64,000 nt of DNA from Kluyvera sp047971185 (lineage in GTDB: Bacteria; Pseudomonadota; Gammaproteobacteria; Enterobacterales; Enterobacteriaceae): NCBI RefSeq assembly GCF_047971185.1, contig NZ_JBKDZH010000035.1, positions 91,127 through 155,126 on the forward strand, written 5' to 3'. Both the position numbers and the translations under genes were made by a program. A model generated the notes under the pieces. The model was not told the DNA's origin, made no database searches, and saw nothing but the letters and a program-made list of their open reading frames with translations. Shown one piece after another: positions 8,160-16,785 of the stretch; position 1 is the stretch's first letter; each line of letters starts with the position of its first letter.

Positions 8160-9277
8160 GCTTCGGACTCCTGACTGCGATATTGATACCAGGCGGCGCA
8201 CGCCCCCTCCGACGACACCATCAGCGCGCCGAACGCGCTCTGCGGGTTGCAGGTGGCGCCAAACAGCGGGCACTGGTGCGGCTTGCAGCGGCCGGTGAGC
8301 ACGTCGCCGCAGCGGGCGCGCGGGTCGTCGCAGACGCGCTGCGGCTGCGGCTTAAAGTGCGCTTCGGCGTCGAACGCCTGATAGTCGGGCGTCAGCTGCA
8401 CGCCGGAGTCGGTGATAAGCCCCAGCCCGCGCCATTCGCTGTCGCCTTTAACGGTAAACACCTCGGCGATAGCGTTTTGCGCCAGCGGGTTGCCATCGTC
8501 CGGCACCACGCGGCGATACTGATTCTCGACGCGGCTCTCCTCGGCAATTTTCTGCTCCACCAGCATGTTGACGCCCTGCAGCAGATCCACCGGCTCGAAA
8601 CCGGCGACCACCAGCGGACGATGATAGTCGCTGGCGATAAAACCGTAGGCGTGAGTGCCAATCACCATGCTGACATGACCCGGCGCGAGAAACGCGTCGA
8701 TGCCGTTATCCGGCTGATCCAGCAGGCTGCGCAAGGTCGGAATCAGCGTGATGTGCTGGCAGAAAAAGAAGAAATTCTCGACGTTCTGCGCTTTTGCCTG
8801 CTGCAGCGTAATGGCGGTGGTCGGCATGGTGGTTTCAAAGCCGAGACCAAAGAACACCACTTTGCGCGCCGGATTCTGCTGCGCCAGCTTGAGGGCGTCC
8901 ATTGGCGAATAGACGATACGAATATCCGCGCCGCGTGATTTGGCCTGCATCAGCGAACCGTTTTTCCCCGGTACGCGCATGGCGTCGCCGAAGGTGCAGA
9001 AAATCACCTCCGGATGGCTGGCAATTTCAATACAGGTGTCGATGCGCCCCATCGGCAGCACGCACACCGGGCAGCCCGGCCCGTGGATAAATTCGATGTT
9101 CTCCGGCAGCAGCTGGTCGAGACCGAATTTAAAAATTGCATGCGTGTGGCCGCCGCACACTTCCATGATGCGCAGTGGGCGTTCGGCGGTGTAGGCCAGA
9201 TGTTGCGCGCGGGATTTCAGGTGGGCAATCAGCTGCATCACCTGTTCCGGCGCGCGGTACTCATCAACAAAACGCAT
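8156..9277 (-). CDS. hypD: Hydrogenase maturation protein HypD
   Basis: HypD (373 residues) is the iron-sulfur scaffold on which the Fe(CN)2CO unit is assembled together with HypC. Conserved motifs seen are CGGHTH and GPGCPVC in the N-terminal half, GFETTMPTTA, PGHVS, and the C-terminal cysteines of CDDPRARCGDVLTGRCKPHQCPLFG that ligate the [4Fe-4S] cluster. It overlaps hypC by one base (TAATG) and hypE by four bases. It is expressed from the hyp sigma-54 promoter and probably also from internal promoters, as in E. coli. Confidence 0.96.
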   Translation of the reverse strand: MRFVDEYRAPEQVMQLIAHLKSRAQHLAYTAERPLRIMEVCGGHTHAIFKFGLDQLLPENIEFIHGPGCPVCVLPMGRIDTCIEIASHPEVIFCTFGDAMRVPGKNGSLMQAKSRGADIRIVYSPMDALKLAQQNPARKVVFFGLGFETTMPTTAITLQQAKAQNVENFFFFCQHITLIPTLRSLLDQPDNGIDAFLAPGHVSMVIGTHAYGFIASDYHRPLVVAGFEPVDLLQGVNMLVEQKIAEESRVENQYRRVVPDDGNPLAQNAIAEVFTVKGDSEWRGLGLITDSGVQLTPDYQAFDAEAHFKPQPQRVCDDPRARCGDVLTGRCKPHQCPLFGATCNPQSAFGALMVSSEGACAAWYQYRSQESEA

Positions 9278-9549
9278 TACCGTTCCTCGCCGTAGAGCAG
9301 GGCGCCAACGTCCGGCTCGACTTCAAACATGTTTTCCAGCGCCGCGAGGGTGTCGCGCGCCTCGTCTTCATCAATGATGCTCATGGCAAAGCCGACGTGC
9401 ACCAGTACCCACTGTCCGATGCGCGACTGGCCGTGTTCATCCACCGCGCCGACCAGCGTCAGGTCGACGTCGCGCTTAATGCCGCAGACGTCCACTTTCG
9501 CCTGTACGCCGTCAATGGCGGAGATTTGTCCCGGAATGCCTATGCACAT
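9277..9549 (-). CDS. hypC: Hydrogenase maturation chaperone HypC
   Basis: A 90-residue HypC/HybG-family chaperone that carries the iron ligand unit with HypD and then binds the HycE precursor. It begins MCIGIPGQ; Cys2 is the essential residue and the initiator Met must be removed. The start overlaps the end of hypB by ten bases and the stop overlaps the hypD start by one, so the chain is tightly coupled. Being in the FHL block, it should serve HycE first. Confidence 0.96.
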   Translation of the reverse strand: MCIGIPGQISAIDGVQAKVDVCGIKRDVDLTLVGAVDEHGQSRIGQWVLVHVGFAMSIIDEDEARDTLAALENMFEVEPDVGALLYGEER

Positions 9550-10412
9550 CGCTGCGCCTCCAGCCAGTTTAGCCAGGTCTCCATGCCTTCTCCGCTGGTG
9601 GCGGACAGGAGGATGATTTCAATGTTCGGATTCACTTCCCGGGCGCAGGCGAGGCACTTCTCAACGTCGAAGTTGAGATATGGCAGCAGGTCGACCTTGT
9701 TCAGCAGCATGACCGAGGCGGCGGCGAACATATGCGGGTACTTCAGCGGCTTGTCTTCACCTTCGGTGACCGACAGCACCGCCACTTTATGACGTTCGCC
9801 AAGGTCGAAACTCGCCGGGCACACCAGGTTGCCGACGTTTTCAATAAACAGGATGCCGTTGCTTTCCAGCGGCAGACGCGGCGCGGCGTCGGCAATCATC
9901 TGCGCGTCGAGGTGGCAGCCTTTGCCGGTGTTGACCTGAATCGCCGGGGTGCCGGTGGCGCGAATGCGCGCGGCGTCGTTCACCGTCTGCTGGTCGCCTT
10001 CAATCACGGCGCAGGAGACGCGGTCTTTCAGGCGCATCAGGGTTTCGGTGAGCAGGGTGGTTTTACCGGAGCCGGGGCTGGAGACCAGATTCAGCACCAG
10101 CTGTTCGCGGGCGGCGAAGCGCGCGCGGTTGCGGGCGGCAATCTGGTTATTTTTATCCAGCACGTCGATTTCCACTTCCAGCATCCGCCGCTGGCTCATG
10201 CCCGGCGCGTGGGTGCCCGCTTCGCCGTGGCCGTAGTGCAGGTCGCCGTTATCCGCGGCCTGCGGCTGAAACTCTTGCGTTCTGACGCCGGTAATCGACA
10301 GCGCCGGACGGCCCGCCGGTGCGAAGGGAGCGCTGCGGAACAGCGAATGTGGGTTACGTTCATCGCCCTCTATATAGAGGTTGCCTTCGGCACAACCACA
10401 GGTGGTACACAT
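9540..10412 (-). CDS. hypB: Hydrogenase nickel-insertion GTPase HypB
   Basis: HypB (290 residues) is the GTPase that inserts nickel into the HycE precursor together with HypA. The N-terminus MCTTCGC carries the high-affinity nickel site (C2, C5, C7). There is no polyhistidine stretch of the nickel-storage type. The G domain shows the P-loop SSPGSGKTT, the metal-site sequence ENVGNLVCP, and NKVDL for guanine specificity. The gene lies three bases before hypA's stop region and overlaps hypC. Confidence 0.96.
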   Translation of the reverse strand: MCTTCGCAEGNLYIEGDERNPHSLFRSAPFAPAGRPALSITGVRTQEFQPQAADNGDLHYGHGEAGTHAPGMSQRRMLEVEIDVLDKNNQIAARNRARFAAREQLVLNLVSSPGSGKTTLLTETLMRLKDRVSCAVIEGDQQTVNDAARIRATGTPAIQVNTGKGCHLDAQMIADAAPRLPLESNGILFIENVGNLVCPASFDLGERHKVAVLSVTEGEDKPLKYPHMFAAASVMLLNKVDLLPYLNFDVEKCLACAREVNPNIEIILLSATSGEGMETWLNWLEAQRCA

Positions 10413-10415
10413 ACT

Positions 10416-10766
10416 TTACTCCTGATCAATTTCAATTCGCTGAATCTGTAAACCGTCGTCGGCGACGATGCGCAGGTTGTCGCTGTTGCACTGCGGGCAG
10501 CGGCGGACGTGTACCGACACGAGCTGGACATACTGCTGGCAGGATTCACACCAGCACTCCGCCTCCTGCTCTTCGACGTGGAGTTTACAGCCTTCAGCCA
10601 GCGTGCCGCGGCACACCAGATCAAAACAAAAGGTCATTGCGCTCGTCTCTACACAAGAAAAAGCGCCGACTTTTATCCAGACGCCAGTGACGCGCTTCGC
10701 GCCGTTCTGAACCGCCTGTTGTTCGACAATCTCCAGCGCCCGCTGGCAGAGCGTGATTTCGTGCAT
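10416..10766 (-). CDS. hypA: Hydrogenase nickel-insertion accessory protein HypA
   Basis: HypA (116 residues) is the nickel metallochaperone partner of HypB. It starts MHEITLC, so the N-terminal amine and His2 can bind nickel, and it carries the structural zinc site CWCESC..CPQC. It is the first gene of hypABCDE-fhlA. A -24/-12 promoter lies 35-50 bases upstream of its ATG on the same strand. Confidence 0.96.
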   Translation of the reverse strand: MHEITLCQRALEIVEQQAVQNGAKRVTGVWIKVGAFSCVETSAMTFCFDLVCRGTLAEGCKLHVEEQEAECWCESCQQYVQLVSVHVRRCPQCNSDNLRIVADDGLQIQRIEIDQE

Positions 10767-10800
10767 AACGCCTCCCGTTTCTCATTACTCGCAGACGTAA

Positions 10801-10816
10801 TGCAATAACGATGCCA
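10801..10816 (-). promoter_or_regulatory. Sigma-54 promoter for hypABCDE-fhlA
   Basis: On the minus strand the sequence reads TGGCATcgttaTTGCA. GG and GC are separated by exactly ten bases, as required for a -24/-12 promoter. It faces hypA. Confidence 0.85.
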
Positions 10817-10864
10817 GAGCTATAAAGACGTCGTGAAAGACTGTCGATGACGATGTCACGCTGA

Positions 10865-10898
10865 CGAAATGACATGTCGGCAACGGCATGTCATTTCG
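10865..10898. promoter_or_regulatory. FhlA upstream activating site (hyp/hyc intergenic)
   Basis: A perfect 12-base inverted repeat CGAAATGACATG - tcggcaacgg - CATGTCATTTCG lies between the two divergent sigma-54 promoters. E. coli FhlA is known to bind CATTTCGTCA-type elements in the same region, so this is the expected shared activation site for both operons. Confidence 0.75.
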
Positions 10899-10912
10899 AT
10901 AAAAATAATATA

Positions 10913-10925
10913 AATCAGAGTATTA
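10913..10925 (+). promoter_or_regulatory. IHF-like site between activator site and hyc promoter
   Basis: AATCAGAGTATTA fits the IHF consensus WATCARNNNNTTR and lies between the FhlA site and the hyc -24/-12 element, where DNA bending would bring activator and polymerase together. It is a consensus match only. Confidence 0.5.
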
Positions 10926-10931
10926 AAAACA

Positions 10932-10947
10932 TGGCATGAAAAGTGCT
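10932..10947 (+). promoter_or_regulatory. Sigma-54 promoter for the hyc operon
   Basis: TGGCATgaaaagTGCT: GG (10933) and GC (10945) are spaced by ten bases, 35 bases ahead of the hycA ATG. Confidence 0.85.
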
Positions 10948-10981
10948 TAAGAGGCTTGTTTCTATTAACCGGGTAACCGAC

Positions 10982-11449
10982 ATGACTATTTGGGAAATTA
11001 GCGAGAAGGCCGACTATATCGCCGATCGTCACCGCCGCCATCAGGATCAATGGCGTGTGTACTGTAACTCTCTGGTTCAAGGGATCACGTTGTCAAAAGC
11101 GCGTCTGCATCACGCTATGAACTGCGCACCGGAGAAAGAGCTGAGCTTCGTGCTGTTCGAACATTTTGTGGTGTCCGTCAGCCTGTCAGGCGGCTTCAAC
11201 AGCCACACCGTTGAGTACTACGTGGAAACGCGGGATGGCCTGAATAAAGAATGCGTTGCGAGCGCCGAGCTGAACGACAGCGGCTTTATTGACGGCACCG
11301 TCAATATCCGCGACCGCGAGCAGGTGCTGGAGCACTACCTGGAAAAAATTTCGCCGGTATACAACACCCTGTATGCGGCGCTGGAGAGCGACAGCCCGGT
11401 TAATTTCGGCAGCCTGGCGCAGGAATCTCATCGGGCGTCCATCGCCTGA
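10982..11449 (+). CDS. hycA: Formate hydrogenlyase regulator HycA
   Basis: HycA (155 residues; E. coli 153) is the negative regulator that counteracts FhlA and sets the level of FHL expression. The N-terminus MTIWEISEKADYIA..HRR and IRDREQVLEHYLEKI match E. coli closely, while the middle and the C-terminal tail are more diverged. The start at 10982 is the ATG beginning MTIWEISEK; the frame is open upstream to 10943. It is the first gene of the hyc operon and is followed by an 83-base gap that contains a second FhlA-like site. Confidence 0.95.
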   Translation: MTIWEISEKADYIADRHRRHQDQWRVYCNSLVQGITLSKARLHHAMNCAPEKELSFVLFEHFVVSVSLSGGFNSHTVEYYVETRDGLNKECVASAELNDSGFIDGTVNIRDREQVLEHYLEKISPVYNTLYAALESDSPVNFGSLAQESHRASIA

Positions 11450-11456
11450 ATTATCG

Positions 11457-11520
11457 GTGTGTCGACGGGTGTCGAAATGACACCTGCTCTGCATGATTTC
11501 GTCAAAAATGACTGTCACCT
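11457..11520 (+). promoter_or_regulatory. Second FhlA-type activating region, hycA-hycB gap
   Basis: The gap contains GTGTCGAAATGACACC (11471-11484 region) and CATGATTTCGTCA (11492-11504), which repeat in imperfect form the arms of the perfect site at 10865-10898. E. coli also has an FhlA site between hycA and hycB, so this is probably the counterpart. Confidence 0.5.
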
Positions 11521-11532
11521 GAGGAAGACCTG

Positions 11533-12141
11533 GTGAATCGTTTTGTAATTGCTGACTCTACCCTCTGTATCGGTTGCCGCACCTGCGAAGCAGCCTGCTC
11601 GGAAACGCATCGCCAGCACGGCCTGCAATCGATGCCGCGGCTTAGAGTAATGCTCAATGAAAAAGAATCCGCGCCGCAGCTGTGCCACCAATGCGAAGAC
11701 GCGCCGTGCGCCGGGGTATGCCCGGTCAACGCCATTAACCGCGTCGATGGCGTCGTACAGCTCAATGAAAGCCTGTGCGTAAGCTGCAAGCTGTGCGGCA
11801 TCGCCTGCCCGTTTGGCGCGATTGAATTTTCCGGCAGTCGCCCGCTGGATATCCCGGCGAACGCCAACACGCCGAAAGCGCTGCCTGCGCCGCCGGCGCC
11901 GGCCCGCGTCAGCACGCTGCTCGACTGGGTGCCGGGCGTGCGCGCCATCGCGGTGAAGTGCGACCTGTGCTATTTCGACGAAGAAGGCCCGGCCTGTATC
12001 CGTACCTGTCCGACAAAAGCGCTGCATCTGGTTAATAACATGGACATCGCCCGCGTCAGCAAACGCAAACGCGAGCTGACCTTCAACACCGATTTAGGCG
12101 ATCTGTCGCTGTTCCAGGCGCAACAAGGAGAGGTGAAATGA
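11533..12141 (+). CDS. hycB: FHL electron-transfer subunit HycB
   Basis: HycB (202 residues; E. coli 203) is the four-cluster ferredoxin subunit that links formate dehydrogenase H (FdhF) to the hydrogenase. The first motif is CIGCRTCEAACSE, followed by CHQCEDAPCAGVCP, CVSCKLCGIACP, and CDLCYFDEEGPACIRTCP. Translation starts at a GTG preceded by GAGGAAG. The stop overlaps hycC by four bases. It lies downstream of the second FhlA-like site. Confidence 0.96.
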   Translation: MNRFVIADSTLCIGCRTCEAACSETHRQHGLQSMPRLRVMLNEKESAPQLCHQCEDAPCAGVCPVNAINRVDGVVQLNESLCVSCKLCGIACPFGAIEFSGSRPLDIPANANTPKALPAPPAPARVSTLLDWVPGVRAIAVKCDLCYFDEEGPACIRTCPTKALHLVNNMDIARVSKRKRELTFNTDLGDLSLFQAQQGEVK

Positions 12142-13964
12142 GCGTGATGACCTTAATCAACAGCGCGGTGGCGTGGTTTGCCTTCGCCGCGGTGCTCTCC
12201 TTTTTACTGTCGTTTAAAAAATCGCTGAGCGGTTTTGTCGCCGGGATCGGCGGTGCGCTGGGCAGCGTTTACGCGCTGCTGGCCGGGGTGCAGGTGCTGG
12301 TTCACGCCTTTCCGGTGATGGGCCGCCTGTCGCTGGTGCACTACAGCGTGCTGGTCACGCCGCTGAATGCGGTCTGGCTGATTGCGCTGGGGCTGTGCGG
12401 GCTGTTTGTCAGCCTCTACAACATTGACTGGCACCGCCACCCGAACGTCAAAAACAACGGTCTGCTGGTCAATGTGCTGCTGGCTGCCGCGGTGTGCACG
12501 ATTGTCGCCGACAGCGTCGGTTCGCTGGTGGTGATGGCGGAAATCATGGCGCTGTGCGGTGCGTTCCTCACCGGCTGCGCCTCCTCCGGCAAGCTGTGGT
12601 TCGCGCTGGGGCGTCTCGGCACTATTCTGCTGGCCATCGCCTGTCTGCTGCTGTGGCAGCGCTACGGCACGCTGGACCTGACGCTGCTGAACGAACGCGC
12701 GCAGCAGCTGCCGATTGGCTCTGACATCTGGGTGCTGTGCGTGCTGGGCTTTGGCCTGCTGGCGGGGATTATCCCGCTGCACGGCTGGGTACCGCAGGCG
12801 CACGCCAACGCCAGCGCGCCGGCCGCGGCGCTGTTCTCTACCGTGGTGATGAAAGTCGGGCTGCTCGGCATTCTGACCATCTCGCTGATCGGCGATGCGC
12901 AGCCGCTGTGGTGGGGCATCGCTCTGCTGGTGCTGGGCATGATCACCGCCTTTGTCGGCGGCCTGTACGCGCTGATGGAGCACAACATTCAGCGTCTGCT
13001 GGCGTACCACACCCTGGAAAACATCGGCATCATCCTGCTGGGGCTGGGCGTGGGCATTACCGGTCTGGCGCTGCAGCAGCCGGTGATGGTGGCGCTGGGT
13101 CTGGTCGGTGGTCTGTACCATCTGCTTAACCACAGCCTGTTTAAAACCACGCTGTTCCTCGGCGCGGGGGCGGTCTGGTTCCGTACCGGCCACCGCGACA
13201 TCGAGAAGCTGGGCGGTATCGGTAAACGGATGCCGATGATCTCGCTGGCGATGCTGGTCGGTCTGATGGCGATGGCCGCGCTGCCGCCGCTGAACGGCTT
13301 TGCCGGTGAGTGGGTTATCTACCAGTCGTTCTTCAAGCTGAGCACCAGCGATGCCTTTATTGGCCGCCTGCTTGGGCCGCTGCTGGCCGTTGGCCTGGCG
13401 ATTACCGGCGCGCTGGCGGTGATGTGTATGGCGAAAGTCTACGGCGTCACTTTCCTCGGCGCACCGCGCACCAAAGAGGCGGAAAACGCCTGCTGCGCGC
13501 CGCTGCTGATGGCGGTGAGCACCGTAGTGATGGCGCTGCTGTGTATCGTCGGCGGGGTGGCCGCGCCGTGGCTGCTGCCGATGCTGAGCTCCGCCGTGCC
13601 GCTGCCGATGAACACCGCGCACACCGTGGTTTCTCAACCGATGATTACCCTGCTGCTGATTGCCTGCCCGCTGCTGCCGTTCATCATTCTGGCGCTGCTC
13701 AAAGGCAACCGCCTGCCGAGCCGTTCGCGCGGCGCGGCGTGGGTCTGCGGCTACGACCACGAACAGTCGATGGTGATTACCGCGCACGGCTTTGCCATGC
13801 CGGTGAAACAGGCCTTTGCCCCGATACTCAAACTGCGTAAATGGCTCAACCCGGTCTCTCTGGTTCCAGGCTGGCAGAACGCGGCGGCGCCGCTGCTGCT
13901 GCAACGTCTGGCGCTGGTTGAACTGGCGGTGCTGGTCGTGATTGTCATCTCTCGAGGAGCCTGA
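12138..13964 (+). CDS. hycC: FHL membrane subunit HycC (antiporter-like)
   Basis: HycC (608 residues, as in E. coli) is the large inner-membrane subunit related to NuoL and Mrp antiporters and may couple FHL turnover to proton movement. It consists almost entirely of hydrophobic helices. Signature regions seen include HGWVPQAHANASAPAAALFS, ERHN-type MEHNIQRLLAYHTLENIGII and LNHSLFKTTLF. It overlaps hycB by four bases and ends two bases before hycD. Confidence 0.96.
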   Translation: MSVMTLINSAVAWFAFAAVLSFLLSFKKSLSGFVAGIGGALGSVYALLAGVQVLVHAFPVMGRLSLVHYSVLVTPLNAVWLIALGLCGLFVSLYNIDWHRHPNVKNNGLLVNVLLAAAVCTIVADSVGSLVVMAEIMALCGAFLTGCASSGKLWFALGRLGTILLAIACLLLWQRYGTLDLTLLNERAQQLPIGSDIWVLCVLGFGLLAGIIPLHGWVPQAHANASAPAAALFSTVVMKVGLLGILTISLIGDAQPLWWGIALLVLGMITAFVGGLYALMEHNIQRLLAYHTLENIGIILLGLGVGITGLALQQPVMVALGLVGGLYHLLNHSLFKTTLFLGAGAVWFRTGHRDIEKLGGIGKRMPMISLAMLVGLMAMAALPPLNGFAGEWVIYQSFFKLSTSDAFIGRLLGPLLAVGLAITGALAVMCMAKVYGVTFLGAPRTKEAENACCAPLLMAVSTVVMALLCIVGGVAAPWLLPMLSSAVPLPMNTAHTVVSQPMITLLLIACPLLPFIILALLKGNRLPSRSRGAAWVCGYDHEQSMVITAHGFAMPVKQAFAPILKLRKWLNPVSLVPGWQNAAAPLLLQRLALVELAVLVVIVISRGA

Positions 13965-13966
13965 AC

Positions 13967-14890
13967 ATGACGGTCTTATTTGCTTTATTGCAGGCGCTGG
14001 TGCTGTTCGCCGTCGCGCCGCTGCTCTCCGGTATTACCCGCGTTTGCCGCGCCCGGTTGCATAACCGTCGCGGGCCGGGCGTGATGCAGGAGTATCGCGA
14101 CATCATCAAACTGCTGGGTCGTCAGAGCATTGGCCCGGATGCGTCCGGCTGGGTTTTCCGCCTGACGCCGTTTGTGATGGTTGGCGTGATGCTGACCATC
14201 GCCACCGCACTGCCGGTAGTCACCGTGGCGTCGCCGCTGCCGGGTCTGGGTGACCTGATCACTCTGATCTACCTGTTCGCGGTGGCGCGTTTCTTCTTCG
14301 CGATTGCCGGTCTGGACACCGGTAGCCCGTTCACCGCCATCGGCGCCAGCCGTGAAGCGATGCTCGGCGTGCTGGTGGAGCCGATTCTGCTGCTCGGCCT
14401 GTGGGTCGCCGGGCTGGTGGCGGGTTCAACGCACATCAGCAACATCACCGACACGATTTACCACTGGCCGCTGAGCCGCAGCATCCCGCTGGCGCTGGCC
14501 TTTTGCGCCTGCGCGTTCGCCACCTTTATCGAAATGGGCAAACTGCCGTTCGACCTGGCGGAAGCGGAGCAGGAGCTGCAGGAAGGCCCACTGTCCGAGT
14601 ACAGCGGCAGCGGCTTCGGCGTGCTGAAGTGGGGCATCAGCCTGAAACAGCTGGTGGTGCTGCAGATGTTCGTCGGCGTGTTTATCCCGTGGGGCCAGAT
14701 GACCAGCTTTAGCGTCAGCGGCCTGGTTATCGCGATCGTTGCCGCCATCGTCAAGCTGGTGGTCGGCGTGCTGATTATCGCCCTGTTCGAAAACAGCATG
14801 GCGCGTCTGCGTCTGGATATAACCGGCCGTATTACCTGGACCGGCTTCGGTTTAGCCTTTTTAGCCTTCGTCTCCTTGCTGGTGGCGTGA
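13967..14890 (+). CDS. hycD: FHL membrane subunit HycD (NuoH-like)
   Basis: HycD (307 residues) is the NuoH-like subunit that anchors the soluble arm of FHL to the membrane. It has about eight hydrophobic segments. Family signatures seen are RRGPGVMQEYRDIIKL near residue 35 and the acidic loop LPFDLAEAEQELQEG, which in complex I relatives contacts the 49-kDa/HycE subunit. It starts two bases after hycC and ends 16 bases before hycE. Confidence 0.96.
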   Translation: MTVLFALLQALVLFAVAPLLSGITRVCRARLHNRRGPGVMQEYRDIIKLLGRQSIGPDASGWVFRLTPFVMVGVMLTIATALPVVTVASPLPGLGDLITLIYLFAVARFFFAIAGLDTGSPFTAIGASREAMLGVLVEPILLLGLWVAGLVAGSTHISNITDTIYHWPLSRSIPLALAFCACAFATFIEMGKLPFDLAEAEQELQEGPLSEYSGSGFGVLKWGISLKQLVVLQMFVGVFIPWGQMTSFSVSGLVIAIVAAIVKLVVGVLIIALFENSMARLRLDITGRITWTGFGLAFLAFVSLLVA

Positions 14891-14906
14891 TAAGAGAGTT
14901 TTGAGC

Positions 14907-16616
14907 ATGTCTGAAGAAAAAGTGGGTCAACACTACCTCGCTGCGCTGCACCAGGCCTTCCCCGGCGTGGTGCTGGACGAAGCCTGGCAGACCAAAGACC
15001 AGTTAACGATTACCGTCAAGGTGAACTACCTGCCGGAAGTCGTCGAGTTTCTTTACTACCAGCAGGGCGGCTGGCTGTCGGTGCTGTTCGGCAACGATGA
15101 ACGTAAGCTGAACGGGCATTACGCGGTGTACTACGTGCTGTCGATGGAATCCGGCACTAAGTGCTGGATCACCGTGCGCGTGGAAGTGGACGCCAATAAA
15201 CCGGAATACCCGTCGGTCACGCCGCGCGTGCCTGCCGCCGTGTGGGGCGAGCGCGAAGTGCGCGACATGTACGGCCTGATCCCGGTCGGCCTGCCGGATG
15301 AACGTCGTCTGGTGCTGCCGGACGATTGGCCGGACGAGCTGTATCCGCTGCGTAAAGACAGCATGGACTACCGTCAGCGCCCGGCGCCGACTACCGACGC
15401 GGAAACCTACGAGTTCATCAACGAGCTGGGCAGCAAGAAAAACAACGTGGTACCGATTGGCCCGCTGCACGTGACCTCCGACGAACCGGGCCACTTCCGC
15501 CTGTTCGTGGACGGCGAAAACATCATCGATGCCGATTACCGTCTGTTCTATGTCCACCGCGGCATGGAAAAGCTGGCGGAAACCCGCATGGGTTACAACG
15601 AAGTGACCTTCCTGTCGGACCGCGTGTGCGGCATCTGCGGCTTTGCCCACAGCACCGCCTACACCACCTCCGTCGAAAACGCGATGGGTATCGTGGTACC
15701 GGAACGCGCGCAGATGATCCGCGCCATTCTGCTGGAAGTGGAGCGTCTGCACTCGCACCTGCTGAACCTCGGCCTGGCGTGCCACTTCACCGGCTTCGAC
15801 TCCGGGTTTATGCAGTTCTTCCGCGTGCGTGAAGCCTCCATGAAAATGGCGGAAATCCTCACCGGCGCGCGTAAGACCTACGGCCTGAACCTGATTGGCG
15901 GTATCCGTCGCGACTTCCTGAAAGACGACATGATCCAGACCCGTCAGCTGGCGCAGCAGATGCGCCGCGACGTGCAGGACCTGGTGGATATTCTGCTGAG
16001 CACCCCGAACATGGAACAGCGCACCGTCGGTATTGGCCGCCTGGACCCGGAAATTGCCCGCGACTTCAGTAACGTCGGCCCGATGGTTCGCGCCAGCGGC
16101 CACGCCCGCGATACTCGCGCCGATCACCCGTTTGTCGGCTATGGCCTGCTGCCGATGGAAGTACACAGCGAGCAGGGCTGTGACGTGATCTCCCGTCTGA
16201 AAGTGCGTATCAACGAAGTGTTCACCGCGCTGAACATGATTGACTACGGTCTGGATAACCTGCCGGGCGGCCCGCTGGCGGTGGAAGGTTTCACCTACAT
16301 TCCGCACCGCTTCGCGCTGGGCTTCTCCGAAGCGCCGCGCGGTGACGATATCCACTGGAGCATGACCGGCGACAACCAGAAGCTGTACCGCTGGCGCTGC
16401 CGCGCGGCGACCTACGCTAACTGGCCGACCCTGCGCTACATGCTGCGCGGCAACACCGTATCCGATGCGCCGCTGATCATCGGTAGCCTCGACCCTTGCT
16501 ACTCCTGTACTGACCGCATGACCGTGGTCGACGTGCGTAAGAAGAAGAGCAAGGTCGTGCCGTACAAAGAGCTTGAGCGCTACAGCATTGAGCGTAAGAA
16601 CTCGCCGCTGAAATAA
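14907..16616 (+). CDS. hycE: FHL [NiFe]-hydrogenase large subunit HycE (hydrogenase 3)
   Basis: HycE (569 residues, equal to E. coli) is the catalytic subunit of hydrogenase 3; it fuses a NuoC-like N-terminal domain to a NuoD-like [NiFe] domain. The nickel ligands are in CGICGFAHS (C241, C244) and DPCYSC (C531, C534). After R537 there is a 32-residue tail, MTVVDVRKKK..KNSPLK, which HycI removes after nickel insertion. The ATG at 14907 is chosen over an in-frame TTG at 14901 because it gives the known MSEEK start. It is followed by a repeat-containing gap before hycF. Confidence 0.97.
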   Translation: MSEEKVGQHYLAALHQAFPGVVLDEAWQTKDQLTITVKVNYLPEVVEFLYYQQGGWLSVLFGNDERKLNGHYAVYYVLSMESGTKCWITVRVEVDANKPEYPSVTPRVPAAVWGEREVRDMYGLIPVGLPDERRLVLPDDWPDELYPLRKDSMDYRQRPAPTTDAETYEFINELGSKKNNVVPIGPLHVTSDEPGHFRLFVDGENIIDADYRLFYVHRGMEKLAETRMGYNEVTFLSDRVCGICGFAHSTAYTTSVENAMGIVVPERAQMIRAILLEVERLHSHLLNLGLACHFTGFDSGFMQFFRVREASMKMAEILTGARKTYGLNLIGGIRRDFLKDDMIQTRQLAQQMRRDVQDLVDILLSTPNMEQRTVGIGRLDPEIARDFSNVGPMVRASGHARDTRADHPFVGYGLLPMEVHSEQGCDVISRLKVRINEVFTALNMIDYGLDNLPGGPLAVEGFTYIPHRFALGFSEAPRGDDIHWSMTGDNQKLYRWRCRAATYANWPTLRYMLRGNTVSDAPLIIGSLDPCYSCTDRMTVVDVRKKKSKVVPYKELERYSIERKNSPLK

Positions 16617-16638
16617 TTGGGGCATTGCGTGGGGGATT

Positions 16639-16756
16639 CCCCTCACCCCGACCCTCTCCCCAAAGGGGCGAGGGGGAAGGGCAGATCGCGTGCGTATTTA
16701 CTGACGACACCGTTCTGTCCCCTCTCCCTTCCAGGGAGAGGGCTAGGGTGAGGGTA
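16639..16756. repeat. CCCTC/GGGAGAGGG palindromic repeat inside the hyc operon
   Basis: Two imperfect GC-rich palindromes (CCTCACCCCGACCCTCTCCC..GGGGCGAGGGGG and CCCCTCTCCC..GGGAGAGGGCTAGGGTGAGGG) form a long inverted repeat that fills most of the 169-base hycE-hycF gap. The same family occurs at 19736 and 43896. The outer arms can fold into one extended stem in the polycistronic mRNA. Confidence 0.75.
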
Positions 16757-16785
16757 AAAACACCGCACGTAATCCGGGAGCAACT

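Noticed and set aside
16639..16756. CRISPR-like or IS-derived repeat in the hyc operon
   Set aside because: The units are inverted and not direct, there are no regular spacers, no cas or transposase gene, and the same element recurs at ordinary gene ends, which fits a REP-like intergenic repeat.
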